This document shows, piece after piece, positions 1 through 8,095 of a stretch of DNA of 64,000 nt. Source of the stretch: Oceanibacterium hippocampi (lineage in GTDB: Bacteria > Pseudomonadota > Alphaproteobacteria > Sneathiellales > Sneathiellaceae); contig NZ_FWFR01000001.1 of NCBI RefSeq assembly GCF_900172325.1, positions 744,001-808,000 on the forward strand. Reading direction: 5' to 3'. The notes under the pieces are model-generated. The model ran no database searches. It worked only from the letters and a program-made list of their open reading frames with translations, and was not told the DNA's origin. The position numbers and the translations under genes were made by a program. Each line of letters opens with the position of its first letter. Positions within the stretch are counted from its first letter, which is position 1.

Positions 1-1115
1 TTGCAGTCGGTCATGGTGAGCGGCCCGCCGCGCCGGTAGCAGGCGGGGCCGGGGTTGGCGCCGGCCGATTCCGGGCCGACCCGGTAGCGGCTTCCGTCAA
101 AGCGCAGGATCGAGCCGCCGCCGGCTGCCACCGTGTGGATCTGCATCATCGGCGCCCGCATGCGGATGCCGGCGACCTCGGTTTCGAAGGCGCGCTCGTA
201 CTCGCCGTCATAATGGGACACGTCTGTCGAGGTGCCGCCCATGTCGAAGCCGATGATCTTCCCGAAGCCGGCCATCGCGGCCGTCTGAACCGCGCCGACG
301 ATGCCGCCGGCCGGCCCGGAGAGGATCGAATCCTTGCCCTGGAACAGCGAGGCATCGACGAGGCCGCCGTTTGATTGCATGAACATCAGCCGCGCCCCGC
401 CGAGTTCGCTCGCAACCCGGTCCACGTAGCGCCGCAGGATCGGCGAGGTATAGGCGTCCACCACGGTGGTGTCGCCGCGGCTGACGAGCTTCATCAGCGG
501 GCTGGTCCCGTGGCTCGTCGAGACCCGGGCAAAGCCGATTTCCTCGGCGATCGCGGCCACCTGGCGCTCGTGCTCCGGGTAGCGATAGCCATGGATGAAG
601 ACAATGGCGACGGCCGGAATGCCGTCCTCGTGCGCCTCACGCAGGACCTTTCGCGCCGCGTCGAGATCGACGGGAACGAGCTCCTCGCCTTCGCTGCTCA
701 TCCGGCCGCCGACCTCGGCGACCCGCTCGTAGAGCATTTCGGGCAGCAGGATATGCCGGTCGAAGATGCGCGGCCGGTGCTGGTAGCCGATCCGGAGCGA
801 ATCGCGGAAGCCCGGCGTGGTCAGCAGCAGGGTCCGTTCGCCCTTGCGTTCGAGCAGGGCGTTGGTGGCGACGGTCGTACCCATCTTCACCGCCTCGATC
901 CGCTCGGCCGGGATCGCCGCGGCGCCGTCCAGCCCGAGCAGCTCGCGGATCCCCTGGAGCGCCGAATCCCGGTAGCGCTCGGGATTCTCGCTCAACAGCT
1001 TGTGGGTCACCAGGACCCCGTCCGGACGCTTGGCGACGATATCCGTGAAGGTCCCGCCACGGTCGATCCAGAACTGCCATTTGCCATCGGATTTCAACGC
1101 CACCTGCTCGTTCAT
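1..1115 (-). CDS. 5-oxoprolinase / hydantoinase A-type ATPase (5' part, runs off window)
   Basis: This family opens lactam rings such as 5-oxoproline or hydantoins with ATP in the cytoplasm. The first 371 codons are present and the rest lies beyond base 1. The N-terminus has the hydantoinase A opening motif [12 protein letters not shown] near residue 16, and the ATPase-like [11 protein letters not shown] motif lies about 285 residues in. The segment ends at GGPLTMTDC, a form typical of full-length 1,200-residue oxoprolinases that fuse HyuA and HyuB, so a fusion is likely but not proven. The ATG at 1115 is preceded by GGAGGG at good spacing. The gene diverges from the dctPQM transporter, which suggests the transported acid may feed this enzyme. 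The substrate cannot be told from sequence. Confidence 0.85.
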   Translation of the reverse strand, partial: MNEQVALKSDGKWQFWIDRGGTFTDIVAKRPDGVLVTHKLLSENPERYRDSALQGIRELLGLDGAAAIPAERIEAVKMGTTVATNALLERKGERTLLLTTPGFRDSLRIGYQHRPRIFDRHILLPEMLYERVAEVGGRMSSEGEELVPVDLDAARKVLREAHEDGIPAVAIVFIHGYRYPEHERQVAAIAEEIGFARVSTSHGTSPLMKLVSRGDTTVVDAYTSPILRRYVDRVASELGGARLMFMQSNGGLVDASLFQGKDSILSGPAGGIVGAVQTAAMAGFGKIIGFDMGGTSTDVSHYDGEYERAFETEVAGIRMRAPMMQIHTVAAGGGSILRFDGSRYRVGPESAGANPGPACYRRGGPLTMTDC

Positions 1116-1355
1116 CGATCCCTCCGCCGTTTCTTGTGAGATAAACTGTCAATAAAGTGTTGTCAAATTAAGAACGTTATGTCAATAAAATGATATGGTG
1201 TGGAATCGAGTTGCGGGGCGGAGGCCTGCTTCCGGTTCCGAACGACAACCGCACCGGAGGGGGCGGCCGGGCACGAGATGCGAGGAGAAGCAGGGGTCCG
1301 GACGTCGAAACAGACCCGCTTGGCGGGCGTACAGGGAAAAGAGAGGAAACAAGAA
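1116..1355. promoter_or_regulatory. Divergent promoter region with three TGTCAA repeats
   Basis: This 240-base gap separates the oxoprolinase gene from dctP. Its left half is AT-rich, unlike the flanking genes. TGTCAATAAA occurs at 1147-1156 and 1180-1189, with a related TGTCAAATTA at 1161-1170. Read on the minus strand, each core gives TTGACA. The copy at 1161-1166 stands 17 bases from TATCTC (1138-1143), which would make a sigma-70-like promoter for the oxoprolinase. The repeats could alternatively be an operator. No regulator gene is adjacent. Confidence 0.45.
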
Positions 1356-2324
1356 ATGCTGCGTGAAATGGTGACCGGCATCCTGACTGCCGGACTGATG
1401 ACGGGTGCCGCGGCGGCTGCCAGCTGGGACATGCCGACCCCGTATCCGGACAACAACTTCCACACCATGAACATCAAGGAGTTTGCCGAGGACGTCGCGA
1501 AGGCGACCGATGGCGCGCTTGAGATCCGCGTGCACAGCGGCGGATCGCTGTTCAAGCATCCGGAGATCAAGAACGCGGTGCGGAGCGGGCAGGTCCCGAT
1601 CGGCGAGTTCCTGCTGTCGCGCCTGTCCAACGAGAATGCCGTCTTCCAGGTCGATTCCGTGCCCTTCCTGGCGACCTCCTACGCCGACGGCCGGCGGCTC
1701 TGGGCGGCGTCGCGCGAGAAGATCGAGGCGCTTCTCGAGAAGCAGAACATGATGGTTCTGTTCGCGGTGCCGTGGCCGCCGCAGGGGCTTTATGCGAACA
1801 AGCCGATCGAGGCGCTGGACGATCTGAAGGGCGTCAAGTTCCGTGCCTACAACACCGCCACCGAGCGGCTGGCCCAGCTCGCCGGCGCGGTGCCGACGCA
1901 GGTCGAGGCGGCTGATGTTCCGCAGGCCTTCGCCACGGGCCAGGTCCAGGCGATGATCACCTCACCCTCGACGGGCGCCAATTCCAAGGCCTGGGACTTC
2001 CTCGACCATTACTACCAGACAGCGGCCTGGTTGCCGAAGAACGTCGTCGTCGTGAATACGCGGACCTTCCGCAAGCTCGACGAGGCGACCAGGCAGGCGG
2101 TGCTGGATGCGGCCGCGCGTGCCGAGGAACGCGGCTGGGCCGCCAGCGAGGCGGAAACCAACGCCAAGGAGGCCGAGCTCAAGGACAACGGCATCAAGGT
2201 CTCGCCGCCCAATGCCGCGCTCGCAGGCTCGCTTTCCGACATCGGCAAGTCGATGGTCGCGGAATGGAAGGAGACCGCAGGCGCCGATGGCGCGGCGATC
2301 CTGGCCAAATACGAGAACAAGTAG
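1356..2324 (+). CDS. dctP: TRAP transporter solute-binding protein, DctP family
   Basis: This is the periplasmic receptor of a tripartite ATP-independent transporter, which typically binds carboxylates. The product is 322 residues. It starts with a hydrophobic signal peptide rich in Ala and Gly (residues 1-22) and then a DctP fold. The segment LKGVKFRAYNT holds the arginine that usually clamps the substrate carboxylate. The reading frame extends upstream to 1200, but the ATG at 1356 is preceded by GAGGAAAC and begins the signal peptide, so it was chosen. dctQ and dctM follow on the same strand, giving a complete system. The ligand is unknown; the neighbouring oxoprolinase makes a cyclic or keto acid plausible. 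Confidence 0.9.
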   Translation: MLREMVTGILTAGLMTGAAAAASWDMPTPYPDNNFHTMNIKEFAEDVAKATDGALEIRVHSGGSLFKHPEIKNAVRSGQVPIGEFLLSRLSNENAVFQVDSVPFLATSYADGRRLWAASREKIEALLEKQNMMVLFAVPWPPQGLYANKPIEALDDLKGVKFRAYNTATERLAQLAGAVPTQVEAADVPQAFATGQVQAMITSPSTGANSKAWDFLDHYYQTAAWLPKNVVVVNTRTFRKLDEATRQAVLDAAARAEERGWAASEAETNAKEAELKDNGIKVSPPNAALAGSLSDIGKSMVAEWKETAGADGAAILAKYENK

Positions 2325-2437
2325 TCCGTCCATAACGCAGGCGAGGCGGCCGGCCCCGGGTGGCGGGCCGCCTCCGCCAGAACGAACGAGGAGGGGCAGC
2401 GGGGCGCCGGCCGAGCCGTCGTTCCAGCCGAACGGCT

Positions 2438-2980
2438 ATGCGAACATTTCTCGATGCACTCTACAGGTTGAGCGGCGCCTTTGCCGCGCTCTGCCTGATC
2501 GCGATCTGCACCATCGTACTCCTGCAGGTCGGCGCCAACCTGATCGACGCCGTCGCGGCGGCGGTTACCGGGACGGCAATCGGTCTGGTCATTCCGTCCT
2601 ACGCGGAATTCGCCGGGTTCTTCCTGGCGGCGGCGAGCTTCTTCGCGCTCGCCTACACGCTCAGGACCGGCGGCCATATCCGGGTCACCCTGTTCATCCA
2701 GAAAATGACGGGTCTGCCGCGCCGGATCGTCGAGATCTGGTGCACCGGCACCGGGGCGGCGATGGCCGGCTACCTGGCCTACTACCTGGTCCTGCTGGTG
2801 GTCGAATCGTGGGAATACAACGATCTTTCGACGGGCATGGTGGCGATCCCGATCTGGATCCCGCAACTGCCGATGGCCCTCGGGGTGATCGTGCTGACGA
2901 TTTCGCTCACCGACGAATTCCTTCGTGTCCTCCGCGGCCTGCCGCCGAGCTACGAAGGCCTGGAATCGGGGGAGGGCTGA
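2438..2980 (+). CDS. dctQ: TRAP transporter small permease subunit DctQ
   Basis: DctQ is the four-helix inner-membrane subunit that docks the large DctM permease. The 180-residue product begins MRTFLDALYRL and shows about four hydrophobic helices, with the family-typical polar stretch LRTGGHIRVTLFIQKM between helices two and three. The frame can be opened at a GTG at 2360, but that adds an arginine-rich non-membrane leader, so the ATG at 2438 was preferred even though its ribosome site is weak. An unused strong GAGGAGGGG lies at 2388-2396 with no usable in-frame start after it. The stop is 3 bases before dctM, so the two subunits are co-translated. Confidence 0.88.
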   Translation: MRTFLDALYRLSGAFAALCLIAICTIVLLQVGANLIDAVAAAVTGTAIGLVIPSYAEFAGFFLAAASFFALAYTLRTGGHIRVTLFIQKMTGLPRRIVEIWCTGTGAAMAGYLAYYLVLLVVESWEYNDLSTGMVAIPIWIPQLPMALGVIVLTISLTDEFLRVLRGLPPSYEGLESGEG

Positions 2981-2983
2981 GCC

Positions 2984-4288
2984 ATGTCGACGATTCTTCT
3001 CACGGTTCTCCTGATCGTCATCATGTTCGCCCTGCTGGCCAGCGGCCTCTGGGTGGCGCTGTCGCTGCTCGGCGTCGGCATGGTCGGCATGGTGTTCTTC
3101 ACCGACGCGCCGACCGGCCAGATCATGGCAACGACGATCTGGGGGGCGAGCAACTCCTGGGCGCTTGCCGCGCTGCCGCTGTTCATCTGGATGGGCGAGA
3201 TCCTGTTCCGCTCGCGATTGTCGGAAGAGCTGTTCTCAGGTCTCGCACCCTGGATGACCCGGCTGCCCGGCCGTCTCATGCATGTGAACATCATCGGCTG
3301 CGGGATCTTCGCGGCGGTCTCCGGCTCCTCGGCGGCGACGGCGGCGACGATCGGCAAGATGTCGATCCCCGAACTCAACAAGCGTGGTTACGCGGAGCGG
3401 ATGATCATCGGCACGCTGGCCGGCTCCGGGACCCTCGGCTTGCTGATCCCGCCCTCGATCATCCTGATCGTCTACGGCGTTGCGACCGAGGAATCGATTG
3501 CCCGGCTGTTCGTCGCGGGTGTGCTGCCGGGAATCATGCTCGTGGTCTTCTTCATGGGCTATGTCGGCATATGGTCCCTGCTCAACCCGACCCAGGTGCC
3601 GCGCGAACGTTCCGACCTCGGCCTGATGCAGAAGATCTACTCGGCCCGGAACCTGATCCCGGTCGTGCTGCTCATTGCCGGCGTGATCGGCTCGATCTAT
3701 GTCGGCATTGCCTCGCCGACCGACGCCGCGGCCATCGGCGTGGCAATCGCGCTCCTGTTGTCGTGGGTGTCGGGAACGCTCTCCTGGAAGACCTTCGTCG
3801 AGGGCCTGATGGGGGCGACGCGGACCTCCTGCATGATCGCGATGATTCTCGCAGGCGCCGCTTTCCTGACGGTCGCGATGGGCTTCACCGGGATTCCCCG
3901 GCTGCTCGCCGAATGGATCGGCTCGCTCGGTCTAACGCCTTACGAGTTGCTCGCCGCGCTGACCGTGTTCTTCGTCGTGCTCGGGTGCTTCCTTGACGGC
4001 ATTTCGGTCGTGGTGCTGACCGTCGCGGTCATCCTGCCGCTCGTCGAGCAGGCCGGAATCGACCTGATCTGGTTCGGCATCTACATCGTCATCGTGGTCG
4101 AGATGTCGCAGATCACTCCGCCGGTGGGCTTCAACCTGTTTGTCCTGCAGGCGCTGACCGGCAAGAACATCCTCTATGTGGCGCGTGCGGCCCTGCCGTT
4201 CTTCCTGCTGCTCGTTCTCGCGGTCGTCATGGTGGTTGCCTTCCCCGAGATCGTGACCTTCCTCCCCAGCCAGCTGGACGCGTCCTAG
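2984..4288 (+). CDS. dctM: TRAP transporter large permease subunit DctM
   Basis: DctM is the roughly 12-helix permease that drives substrate uptake with a sodium gradient. The product is 434 residues, the usual length for the family, and almost entirely hydrophobic. It carries the conserved SGSSAATAATIGKMSIPEL region near residue 110 and TPPVGFNLFVLQ near residue 382. It starts 3 bases after dctQ, and its stop is about 80 bases before a strong terminator. The three subunits dctP, dctQ and dctM form a self-contained operon. Nothing appears broken. Confidence 0.93.
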   Translation: MSTILLTVLLIVIMFALLASGLWVALSLLGVGMVGMVFFTDAPTGQIMATTIWGASNSWALAALPLFIWMGEILFRSRLSEELFSGLAPWMTRLPGRLMHVNIIGCGIFAAVSGSSAATAATIGKMSIPELNKRGYAERMIIGTLAGSGTLGLLIPPSIILIVYGVATEESIARLFVAGVLPGIMLVVFFMGYVGIWSLLNPTQVPRERSDLGLMQKIYSARNLIPVVLLIAGVIGSIYVGIASPTDAAAIGVAIALLLSWVSGTLSWKTFVEGLMGATRTSCMIAMILAGAAFLTVAMGFTGIPRLLAEWIGSLGLTPYELLAALTVFFVVLGCFLDGISVVVLTVAVILPLVEQAGIDLIWFGIYIVIVVEMSQITPPVGFNLFVLQALTGKNILYVARAALPFFLLLVLAVVMVVAFPEIVTFLPSQLDAS

Positions 4289-4368
4289 CGGGCTGCCCAC
4301 TTGCGGATCGGCGGACCTTCAATTGTGCCATTCGGTGCCTGACGGCGGTCCACCCCTTTCTGTCCGCA

Positions 4369-4415
4369 CCGTCCGGGTATAGGATTTGATCCTCATACCC
4401 GGACGGGCCTTTTTT
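4369..4415 (+). terminator. Strong rho-independent terminator after dctM
   Basis: A perfect 12-base inverted repeat (4369-4380 with 4395-4406) is extended by a second 5-base stem (AGGAT at 4381-4385 with ATCCT at 4389-4393) closed by a TTG loop, with a single bulged C. It is followed by GCC and six T. This is the longest terminator-like hairpin in the window. It sits only 25 bases before the next start codon, so it separates the TAXI gene from the TRAP operon, or acts as an attenuator for it. Confidence 0.85.
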
Positions 4416-4439
4416 CCCCCAGTTATCGAGGCAGGGGCA

Positions 4440-5477
4440 ATGGATGATCGCCGAACGACGGCTTCGGCAGCAGCGCGCCGCATACTGGCCTGGCTGCTGG
4501 TGGCCTTGGGCGTGGTCGTCCTGCCCGGACTTTCCGCGGCCCAGGATCTGCGATTCTTCCAGATCGGAACCGGCTCGACCGGCGGCACCTATTTCCCGAT
4601 TGGCTCGCTGATTGCCGGCGCCATCAGCAACCCGCCCGGCAGCAGGGCCTGCGACGACGGCGGTTCCTGCGGCGTCCCGGGCCTGATCGCGACGGCGCTG
4701 ACGACCCAGGGTTCGGTCGCCAACCTGCGGGCAGTAGCGAGCGGTCGGCTGGAGTCCGGCCTTGCCCAGTCGGACATCGTGCATTCTATCTTTGACGGCG
4801 GCGCCGCGAAGGTGGCGGACGACCAGCCGCTCGACGACATCCGGGTGATCGCCAATCTCTATCCCGAGAGCGTTCACGTCGTCGTTCGCGAGCAGCCGGA
4901 CCTGATCGCGATCGGCGATCTTCGCGGCCGCCGGGTCTCGCTCGACCGGCCGGGGTCGGGCACGCGAATCAATGCCCGCAACATTCTCGACATCTACGGG
5001 CTCGGCGGCGACGCGGTGCAGGAATTTGCCGTGTCGCCGGAAAAGGCCGCGGACATGCTGCTGGCCGGCGAGCTTGACGCCTTCATCTTCGTTGCCGGCT
5101 ATCCGACCCCGGTGGTGACCGAGCTTGCCGATCTCGGCGCAATCCGGCTGCTGCCGATCGAGGGCGACAAGGCGGCCGAGCTGCTCGCCCGCTATCGCTT
5201 CCTATCGCCGGATCACATTCCCCGGAACGCCTATCCGCTGCTGCCCGACGTGCCGACCGTTGCGGTGGTGACGCAATGGGTGGTCTCGAAGGATCTCGAC
5301 GAGGCGCTTGTCTATGATGTCCTGACCGCGCTGTTCCATCCGAGCAACCGGGCGCTTCTCGATTCCGGGCATCCGAAGGGGCGGCAGATCCGCGTCGATT
5401 CGGCCGTGCCGGCCGAGGGGCCGCCGCTCCATCCCGGCGCGCGCCGCTTCTACCAGGAGCGCGGACTGCTGAAATAG
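4440..5477 (+). CDS. TAXI-family TRAP solute-binding protein, without its own permease
   Basis: This is an exported receptor of the TRAP-associated extracytoplasmic immunogenic (TAXI) type. The 345-residue product has a signal peptide ending near LPGLSAAQ and then the family signature GTGSTGGTYFPIG around residue 42. The pair of cysteines in SRACDDGGSCGVPG could form a disulfide. The ATG at 4440 follows GAGGCAGGGG; the longer frame from a TTG at 4386 begins inside the terminator loop and is rejected. TAXI proteins normally work with a fused 4TM-12TM permease, and none is nearby. It may use a distant permease or the DctQM just upstream. The next gene is a cysteine hydrolase. Confidence 0.85.
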   Translation: MDDRRTTASAAARRILAWLLVALGVVVLPGLSAAQDLRFFQIGTGSTGGTYFPIGSLIAGAISNPPGSRACDDGGSCGVPGLIATALTTQGSVANLRAVASGRLESGLAQSDIVHSIFDGGAAKVADDQPLDDIRVIANLYPESVHVVVREQPDLIAIGDLRGRRVSLDRPGSGTRINARNILDIYGLGGDAVQEFAVSPEKAADMLLAGELDAFIFVAGYPTPVVTELADLGAIRLLPIEGDKAAELLARYRFLSPDHIPRNAYPLLPDVPTVAVVTQWVVSKDLDEALVYDVLTALFHPSNRALLDSGHPKGRQIRVDSAVPAEGPPLHPGARRFYQERGLLK

Positions 5478-5571
5478 ACGGCGTCGAAAATTCTGGCTGA
5501 CAGCGGCGACCGCGTCTGAGAATCTGCGGTTGCATTCAGTCATCCCCCTGCATTTCGGGAGTCTCCCTTTC

Positions 5572-6192
5572 ATGACTGCTTCGACGACCGGCGCCGCCGC
5601 GCCCAGGACCCTTCGCCAGTTGGCCGGCGCGCCGAACGACCCGCCGGCCCTCGCCGATGCCGCGCTGGTGCTGATCGACTGCCAGAACGAATATGTCGAC
5701 GGCCGTCTCGCGCTGCCGGGCGTCGCGCCGGCGCTGGCAGAGGTCGAGAAACTCCTCGCCGTCGCCCGGGCGGCCGCCATGCCGATCTTCCACATCGCCC
5801 ATCGCGGCCAGCCCGGCGGGCTGTTCGACCGGGGCGGCGCCGGCGGCGCCATCGCTGATGCCGCGGCCCCGGCGGGAAACGAGACGGTGATCGAGAAAGG
5901 GTTGCCGAACGCCTTTGCCGGAACGTCCCTGCAGGCTGCGCTCCAGGCAAGCGGCCGCAAGCAGATCGTGGTCGCCGGCTTCATGACCCACATGTGCGTA
6001 AGCTCGACGGTGCGTGCGGCGCTCGACCTCGGATACGGCTCGACGGTCGTTGCCCGGGGCTGCGCGACGCGGGACCTGCCGGCGCCCGACGGCGGTGTGG
6101 TCGGGGCGGCCGAACTGCACCGGGCCAGCCTTGCCGCGCTCTCCGATCGCTTTGCGCTGATCGTCGCCGATTCCGGCGCCTGGCAGGGCTGA
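5572..6192 (+). CDS. Isochorismatase-like cysteine hydrolase
   Basis: This family hydrolyses amides or vinyl ethers in the cytoplasm; members include nicotinamidase, N-carbamoylsarcosine amidase and isochorismatase. The 206-residue product has the full catalytic triad: Asp36 in LIDCQNEY, Lys109 in EKGLPNAF, and nucleophile Cys142 in GFMTHMCVSSTVRAA. The ATG at 5572 has GGGAG nine bases upstream and gives a normal family length; an upstream in-frame GTG-type extension to 5530 is less likely. It lies between an orphan TAXI receptor and an aminopeptidase, fitting use of an imported amide or amino compound, but the substrate is not predictable. Confidence 0.88.
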   Translation: MTASTTGAAAPRTLRQLAGAPNDPPALADAALVLIDCQNEYVDGRLALPGVAPALAEVEKLLAVARAAAMPIFHIAHRGQPGGLFDRGGAGGAIADAAAPAGNETVIEKGLPNAFAGTSLQAALQASGRKQIVVAGFMTHMCVSSTVRAALDLGYGSTVVARGCATRDLPAPDGGVVGAAELHRASLAALSDRFALIVADSGAWQG

Positions 6193-6289
6193 TCCCCCGA
6201 CGACCATTTCCCGAGAGAGGCGAATTGCCGCGGCGCGGTGATTGCCGTATTTTGTTGCGGATCGACAACGAATTCTCCCGGAGGTTCTG

Positions 6290-7672
6290 GTGGTTCCCCA
6301 TGTCGCGACCGACGCGCCCGAAGGCGCCGTTCCGCTCAGGCTCGTCGCGGCGAACGAACTCGAAAGTTGGCTCGCCGGCCGGACGGCGGCCGAACGGCAA
6401 TGGCTTTCCCGTCATGGGTTCGCCGCCAAGAGCGGGGAGTGGCTGGCGCTGCCCGGCGCCGACGGCGCTGTTGCCGAGATCGTCGCAGGGGTCGAGAGGC
6501 CGCTCGATGTCTGGTCTATCGCCGGCCTTCCGGGGGTCCTGCCGGCCGGTGCCTACCGGCTGGCCGATTCGCCCGGGGCGGAGAGCGCCACGGCGCTGGC
6601 CACCGGCTGGGCGCTCGGCACCTACGAATTCACTCGCTACAAGACGGGCCGAGGCTCGTTCCCGACCCTGATCGCGCCGGAAGGCACGGATCTCGCCGAG
6701 GTCTCGCGGGTCCGCGAGGCGGTTTTCCTTGCCCGCGACCTGATCAACATGCCGAGCGAGGACCTGGGGCCGGCGGAACTCGCTGCCGTGGCCCTCGACT
6801 TGGCGGGGCAGTTCGGCGCCGAATCGGAGGTCATCGTCGGCGACGATCTGCTCGTCCGGAATTTCCCGATGGTCCATGCGGTCGGCCGCGCCGCGACGGG
6901 GGCGCCGCGCCTGATCGATATCCGCTGGGGCGACCCGACGGCACCCCGGATCACCCTGGTCGGCAAGGGTGTCTGCTTCGATTCCGGCGGCCTCGACCTG
7001 AAAACGGCCGAAGGCATGCGCTGGATGAAGAAGGACATGGGCGGCGCCGCGGCGATGCTGGGCCTTGCCCGCATGGTGATGGATGCCGGGCTGCCGGTCC
7101 GCCTCCGCCTGCTGGTGCCCGCGGTCGAGAATGCGGTCGCCGGCAACGCCTTCCGTCCCGGCGACATCCTGCGCAGCCGGCTCGGCAAGACCGTCGAGAT
7201 CGGCAACACCGACGCCGAGGGGCGGCTGATCTTGGCCGACGCGCTCGCCTACGGGGCGGAGGAGCAGCCCGAGCTGATGATCGACGCGGCGACGCTGACC
7301 GGTGCCGCCCGTGTCGCCGTCGGGCTCGAGCTCGGCGCGACCTTCACCGACGACGACGATCTTTGGCAGGCCCTCGAGCGTCATGCCCGGGCCGAGCGCG
7401 ATCCGCTCTGGCGGATGCCGCTCTGGCAGCCCTACCGGAAATCGATGGAGAGCCGGATCGCCGATATCGACAATGTCGGGACCAGCCGCTACGGCGGCGC
7501 CATCACCGCGGCGCTGTTCCTCCAGGAATTCACCGGCGGGGCGAAAAGCTGGGTCCATTTCGATATCATGGGCTTCAACATGACGCCCCGGCCCGGCCGC
7601 CCGGTCGGCGGCGAGGCATTCGCCATCCGCGCGCTCTATCGTCTGCTTGCCGAGCGCTTCCCGAAACCCTGA
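6290..7672 (+). CDS. Leucyl aminopeptidase family (M17) metallopeptidase
   Basis: M17 enzymes are cytoplasmic hexameric two-metal aminopeptidases that clip N-terminal residues from peptides. The 460-residue product carries the metal-binding block GKGVCFDSGGLDLK near residue 223, and the signature NTDAEGRLILADAL near residue 304. It is shorter at the N-terminus than E. coli PepA. The GTG at 6290 is preceded by GGAGG at five bases, better than the TTG at 6242, so GTG was chosen. The MarR gene follows on the same strand. In related bacteria an NlpC/P60 peptidase often sits between these two genes; here it is absent. Confidence 0.92.
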   Translation: MVPHVATDAPEGAVPLRLVAANELESWLAGRTAAERQWLSRHGFAAKSGEWLALPGADGAVAEIVAGVERPLDVWSIAGLPGVLPAGAYRLADSPGAESATALATGWALGTYEFTRYKTGRGSFPTLIAPEGTDLAEVSRVREAVFLARDLINMPSEDLGPAELAAVALDLAGQFGAESEVIVGDDLLVRNFPMVHAVGRAATGAPRLIDIRWGDPTAPRITLVGKGVCFDSGGLDLKTAEGMRWMKKDMGGAAAMLGLARMVMDAGLPVRLRLLVPAVENAVAGNAFRPGDILRSRLGKTVEIGNTDAEGRLILADALAYGAEEQPELMIDAATLTGAARVAVGLELGATFTDDDDLWQALERHARAERDPLWRMPLWQPYRKSMESRIADIDNVGTSRYGGAITAALFLQEFTGGAKSWVHFDIMGFNMTPRPGRPVGGEAFAIRALYRLLAERFPKP

Positions 7673-7732
7673 CCCCGGCGCGGAAGGAGGCCCACGATCT
7701 CAGGCGAAACAAGCACCCGCATCCTGCTGAAC

Positions 7733-8065
7733 ATGTGGCGCGAGGCCCTTGTCGACAGTGTCCGCGGGGCGACGCCGGACCTCTCGGCCCGGCAGCTCGC
7801 GATCATGCTGACGGTTTATCTGGAGCCGCCGCCGCACACCGTGCGGGGACTCGCGGCCGAGCTGCAAATCTCCAAGCCGGCGGTGACCCGTGCCCTCGAC
7901 ACGCTCAGCCAGTCCGGCCTGATCCGGCGCAAGCGCGACGAGGAGGACAAGCGTTCAGTGCTCGTCATGCGGACCATCAAGGGCTCGGTCTTCCTGACCG
8001 ATTTCGCGAGCCAGATAGAGAAGGCCGCGAAACGCGCGTTCAGCGCGCCGGCGGCGGTCGAGTAG
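7733..8065 (+). CDS. MarR-like winged-helix regulator (true start probably upstream, non-AUG)
   Basis: This is a small DNA-binding regulator. From the first ATG the product has 110 residues, with a winged-helix core (HTVRGLAAELQISKPAVTRALDTL) and a wing containing RRKRDEEDKRSVLV. The frame stays open upstream. A perfect AAGGAGG (7684-7690) stands six bases before an in-frame ATC at 7697 (ACG at 7694), which would add ISGETSTRILLN and give the N-terminus such proteins normally have. No ribosome site precedes the ATG at 7733. Either a rare AUC or ACG start is used or the base call at 7699 is wrong. It follows the aminopeptidase closely and may be co-transcribed with it. Confidence 0.8.
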   Translation: MWREALVDSVRGATPDLSARQLAIMLTVYLEPPPHTVRGLAAELQISKPAVTRALDTLSQSGLIRRKRDEEDKRSVLVMRTIKGSVFLTDFASQIEKAAKRAFSAPAAVE

Positions 8066-8095
8066 ACCGCCGACCGCTAGACCCGCCCGGCGGTC
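8065..8095. terminator. GC-rich hairpin at convergent gene ends (no T-run)
   Basis: GACCGCC at 8065-8071 is the inverted complement of GGCGGTC at 8089-8095, with a 17-base loop. The arms overlap the last base of the MarR stop codon and the end of the XRE gene. It may act as a bidirectional terminator or an RNA-stabilising 3' structure, but the lack of a T-run makes this tentative. Confidence 0.4.

Noticed and set aside
4386-4442. Upstream TTG start for the TAXI receptor
   Set aside because: The TTG is the loop of the terminator hairpin and has no ribosome site; the ATG at 4440 has GAGGCAGGGG and starts a proper signal peptide region.
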